DNA of 64,000 nucleotides from Roseobacter weihaiensis (GTDB lineage Bacteria; Pseudomonadota; Alphaproteobacteria; Rhodobacterales; Rhodobacteraceae): NCBI RefSeq assembly GCF_020622345.1, contig NZ_JACNMO010000018.1, positions 1 to 64,000 of the forward strand, read 5' to 3'. Shown piece by piece: positions 61,767 to 64,000 of this stretch (position 1 is its first letter; each line of letters starts with the position of its first letter). The notes under the pieces were generated by a model. It saw only the letters and a program-made list of their open reading frames with translations, ran no database searches and was not told where the DNA came from. The position numbers and the translations under genes were made by a program.

Positions 61767-63923
61767 ATGAAAGATGGCGATCACCTTGAGATTTCTGCCG
61801 ACGATCTGATAACTCTTGTCTCTCGGTACAATCCTCGAACCAACGCAGAACTGATCCGCGCGGCCTATGATTATGGCCGCGATATGCATGCCGATCAGCG
61901 GCGTCACTCAGGCGAGCTCTACTTCAACCATCCTGTGGCTGTGGCCGCGATCCTGACCGAGCAGCAGCTTGATGACGCCACGATCATCACGGCATTGCTG
62001 CACGATACCATCGAAGACACCAAAGCCTCTTACGGAGAAGTGGCCGAGCGCTTTGGCGATGAGATTGCCGAATTGGTGGATGGCGTCACCAAGCTGACGA
62101 ACCTGCAGCTGAATTCCACCGAGACCAAGCAGGCCGAAAACTTCCGCAAGCTCTTCATGGCGATGTCGAAGGACTTGCGGGTCATTCTGGTCAAACTCAG
62201 CGACCGGCTGCACAATATGCGCACCATCCGGGCAATGCGGCCTGACAAGCAGGCGCAAAAGGCCCGCGAAACCATGGATATCTATGCCCCCCTTGCCGGG
62301 CGTATGGGCATGCAGTGGATGCGGGAGGAACTCGAAGACCTTGCCTTTCGCGTACTGAACCCCGAAGGTCGCGCGTCGATCATCCGGCGGTTCATCAACC
62401 TGCAAAAGGAAACCGGCGATGTGATCCAGCGGATCACTGGCGATATGCGGCTGGAACTGGACAAGGCCGGGGTGCAGGCCGACGTCTTTGGGCGCGCCAA
62501 AAAGCCCTATTCGATCTGGCGCAAGATGCAGGAGAAGGACCAGACGTTTTCGCGGCTCTCTGACATCTACGGGTTCCGTATCATCACCGCGAATGAAGAG
62601 GATTGCTACCGTACCCTCGGGGCGATCCACCAACGCTGGCGTGCTGTGCCAGGGCGCTTCAAGGATTACATCAGCCAGCCCAAATCGAACGGGTATCGCT
62701 CCATCCATACGACTGTATCGGGGCGCGATGGCAAGCGGGTCGAGGTGCAGATCCGAACCATTCAGATGCATGACGTGGCCGAAACCGGCGTGGCCGCGCA
62801 TTGGTCCTATCGCGATGGGGTCCGCAGCCAGAACCCCTTTGCGGTGGATCCCGCCAAGTGGATCACCACGCTGACGGAGCAGTTCGACGCCGAAGAGGAT
62901 CACGTGGATTTCCTTGAGGCTGTCAAGCTTGAGATGTATTCGGATCAGGTCTTTTGCTTTACCCCCAAGGGCGAGGTTGTGAAGCTGCCGCGCGGGGCGA
63001 CACCCATTGACTTTGCCTTTGCGATCCACACCCGCATCGGCACGGCCTGCGTCGGCGCCAAGGTCGATCACACGCGGGTACCGCTTTGGACCCGGCTCAA
63101 GAACGGTCAGTCAGTAGAGATCATCACTGCCGAAGGTCAAAGCCCGCAGGCGACATGGCTCGATATCGCGGTGACCGGCAAGGCACGGGCGGCGATCCGG
63201 CGGGCCCTGCGCGAAGAAGACAAGGCACGGTTCATCAAGCTGGGACGGGAACTGGCGCGCTCGGCTTTTGAAAATGTCGGGCGCAAAGCCACGGATAAAG
63301 CGCTGGCGACCGCCGCGCGCGCCATGCGTCTGGCAGACCGAAATGACCTCTTGGCGCGGTTGGGCAGTGCCGAGCTTACCGGCAGTGCGGTCGTGCAGGC
63401 GGTTTATCCGGAACTGCGCCCGAAAGAGGGTGCTCATGTGGATGCCAAACGGGCTGTGATCGGTCTGTCGCCGGGGCAGTCCTTTGAGCTCGCTTTCTGC
63501 TGCCAACCGCTGCCGGGCGAGCGCATTGTTGGCATCACCTTCAAGGGGCGGGGTGTTTTGGTGCACGCCATCGATTGTGACCGGATGAGCGCTTATGAGG
63601 ACCAACCCGACCGCTGGCTCGATCTGCACTGGCATGATGGATCACACCCGGCCGTCTACGGTATCACGCTTGATTTGACGCTCAATAATGATGCCGGGAC
63701 ACTGGGACGAATTTGCACATTGATTGGCGAGACGCGTGCCAATATTTCAGACCTTCAATTTGTCGATAGAAAACCTGACTTTTACCGGTTGTTGATCTAT
63801 GTGGAACTCAGAGATGTATCGCACCTTCATTCGCTTATGCTTACCTTGGAAGCGGAAAGCGATGTCGCCGAGGTCTCTCGTTATAGGAATATGTCGCAAG
63901 ACGCGACGCAAACACCTGCCTGA
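61767..63923 (+). CDS. Bifunctional (p)ppGpp synthetase/hydrolase (RelA/SpoT, Rsh)
   Basis: 718 residues, full length. An HD hydrolase domain (YFNHPVAVAAILTEQ, ALLHDTIEDTKASYGEV, KLSDRLHNMRTI), the synthetase domain (ISQPKSNGYRSIHTTVSGR, VEVQIRTIQMHDVAETGVAA), a TGS domain (VFCFTPKGEVVKLPRGATPI) and a C-terminal ACT domain near residues 635-715. The intact HD motif suggests both synthesis and hydrolysis. It is the single Rsh of most alphaproteobacteria. Confidence 0.96.
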   Translation: MKDGDHLEISADDLITLVSRYNPRTNAELIRAAYDYGRDMHADQRRHSGELYFNHPVAVAAILTEQQLDDATIITALLHDTIEDTKASYGEVAERFGDEIAELVDGVTKLTNLQLNSTETKQAENFRKLFMAMSKDLRVILVKLSDRLHNMRTIRAMRPDKQAQKARETMDIYAPLAGRMGMQWMREELEDLAFRVLNPEGRASIIRRFINLQKETGDVIQRITGDMRLELDKAGVQADVFGRAKKPYSIWRKMQEKDQTFSRLSDIYGFRIITANEEDCYRTLGAIHQRWRAVPGRFKDYISQPKSNGYRSIHTTVSGRDGKRVEVQIRTIQMHDVAETGVAAHWSYRDGVRSQNPFAVDPAKWITTLTEQFDAEEDHVDFLEAVKLEMYSDQVFCFTPKGEVVKLPRGATPIDFAFAIHTRIGTACVGAKVDHTRVPLWTRLKNGQSVEIITAEGQSPQATWLDIAVTGKARAAIRRALREEDKARFIKLGRELARSAFENVGRKATDKALATAARAMRLADRNDLLARLGSAELTGSAVVQAVYPELRPKEGAHVDAKRAVIGLSPGQSFELAFCCQPLPGERIVGITFKGRGVLVHAIDCDRMSAYEDQPDRWLDLHWHDGSHPAVYGITLDLTLNNDAGTLGRICTLIGETRANISDLQFVDRKPDFYRLLIYVELRDVSHLHSLMLTLEAESDVAEVSRYRNMSQDATQTPA

Positions 63924-64000
63924 TGCCGTGCATTGGTCATCTGCGGGTCATATTTGCGGGGTGAATTATATCTGTCACCGCCGCCTGAACATTAATAAGG

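Noticed and set aside
61908-63071. 387-residue open frame on the minus strand
   Set aside because: Antisense to the relA/spoT gene, which is complete with all domains.
1-64000. tRNA, rRNA or CRISPR array
   Set aside because: No cloverleaf-like segment, ribosomal RNA block or regularly spaced direct repeat was recognised on reading; a covariance search was not possible.

Overview
The window reads as chromosomal DNA of a marine alphaproteobacterium of the Rhodobacterales (Roseobacter group). The evidence is a Paracoccus/Roseobacter-type sulfur-oxidation order soxVWXYZABCDEF, an alphaproteobacterial 5-aminolevulinate synthase, the run ispH - NYN protein - folK - rpoZ - relA/spoT at the right end, and GC-rich codon use over most of its length. 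I assigned this from gene content and protein motifs only; no database was searched.

Layout. (1) 1-1.7 kb is a scar of broken mobile elements: an IS3-type OrfA piece joined to a frameshifted aldehyde dehydrogenase fragment, an IS3-type OrfB tail, and an IS110 fragment with an internal stop. (2) 1.7-11.3 kb is a catabolic locus: asparaginase, two PLP enzymes (class V aminotransferase fold and DSD1-type alanine-racemase fold), a dipeptide/oligopeptide ABC importer, and a divergent LysR regulator with a T-N11-A palindrome between them. (3) 11.5-31.7 kb is the most unusual part. A leftward train of 15 nearly all overlapping genes begins at 26.08 kb, and a rightward set of six genes begins at 26.39 kb. 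The leftward train encodes two dCTP-deaminase-like proteins, a phosphotransferase of the PEP-synthase/rifampin-phosphotransferase type, a possible CYTH (triphosphate tunnel) protein, two unknowns, an HPr-kinase-like P-loop protein, a dNMP-kinase-like protein, an alkaline-phosphatase-superfamily phosphodiesterase, an ABC ATPase, a nucleotidyltransferase-like protein, a further unknown, a class III aminotransferase, a SRPBCC protein and an SDR reductase. The rightward set encodes a cyclic-nucleotide-phosphodiesterase-like metallophosphoesterase, two ABC-2 type permeases, a di-iron desaturase, a Cys/Met-metabolism gamma-lyase-fold PLP enzyme and a gamma-glutamyl hydrolase-like amidotransferase. 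I see no NRPS, PKS or carrier protein. I infer an uncharacterised nucleotide-centred biosynthesis and export system. (4) 31.7-40.7 kb is a worn region with a gluconolactonase-like protein, an NAD(P)-binding protein, a broken membrane protein, an SDR lacking its catalytic pair, an ISKra4-type transposase wreck, a chemoreceptor and a hypothetical protein. (5) 40.8-50.5 kb is soxVWXYZABCDEF. It is followed by a DUF302 protein, hemA, a YeeE/YedE-type thiosulfate transporter-like protein, a ClbS/DfsB-like protein, a small DUF2892 membrane protein and two metallo-beta-lactamase-fold proteins resembling SoxG/SoxH. (6) 56.2-64 kb is housekeeping: TRIC-type channel, rnhA, methyltransferase, DUF3429, GST, ispH, NYN, folK, rpoZ and the bifunctional (p)ppGpp enzyme.

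How the parts work together. The sox proteins form the periplasmic thiosulfate-oxidising complex: SoxYZ is the carrier, SoxXA conjugates, SoxB hydrolyses and SoxCD is the sulfane dehydrogenase. SoxV/SoxW supply reductant, and an importer-like YeeE protein and MBL proteins lie beside them. Palindromes matching ATTC-N8-GAAT, the site type of ArsR-family persulfide sensors (SqrR/SoxR), lie upstream of soxX and of the soxG-like gene, but no such regulator is in the window. In the 11.5-31.7 kb island the exporter ATPase sits in one arm and its two permeases in the other, so both arms probably serve one product.
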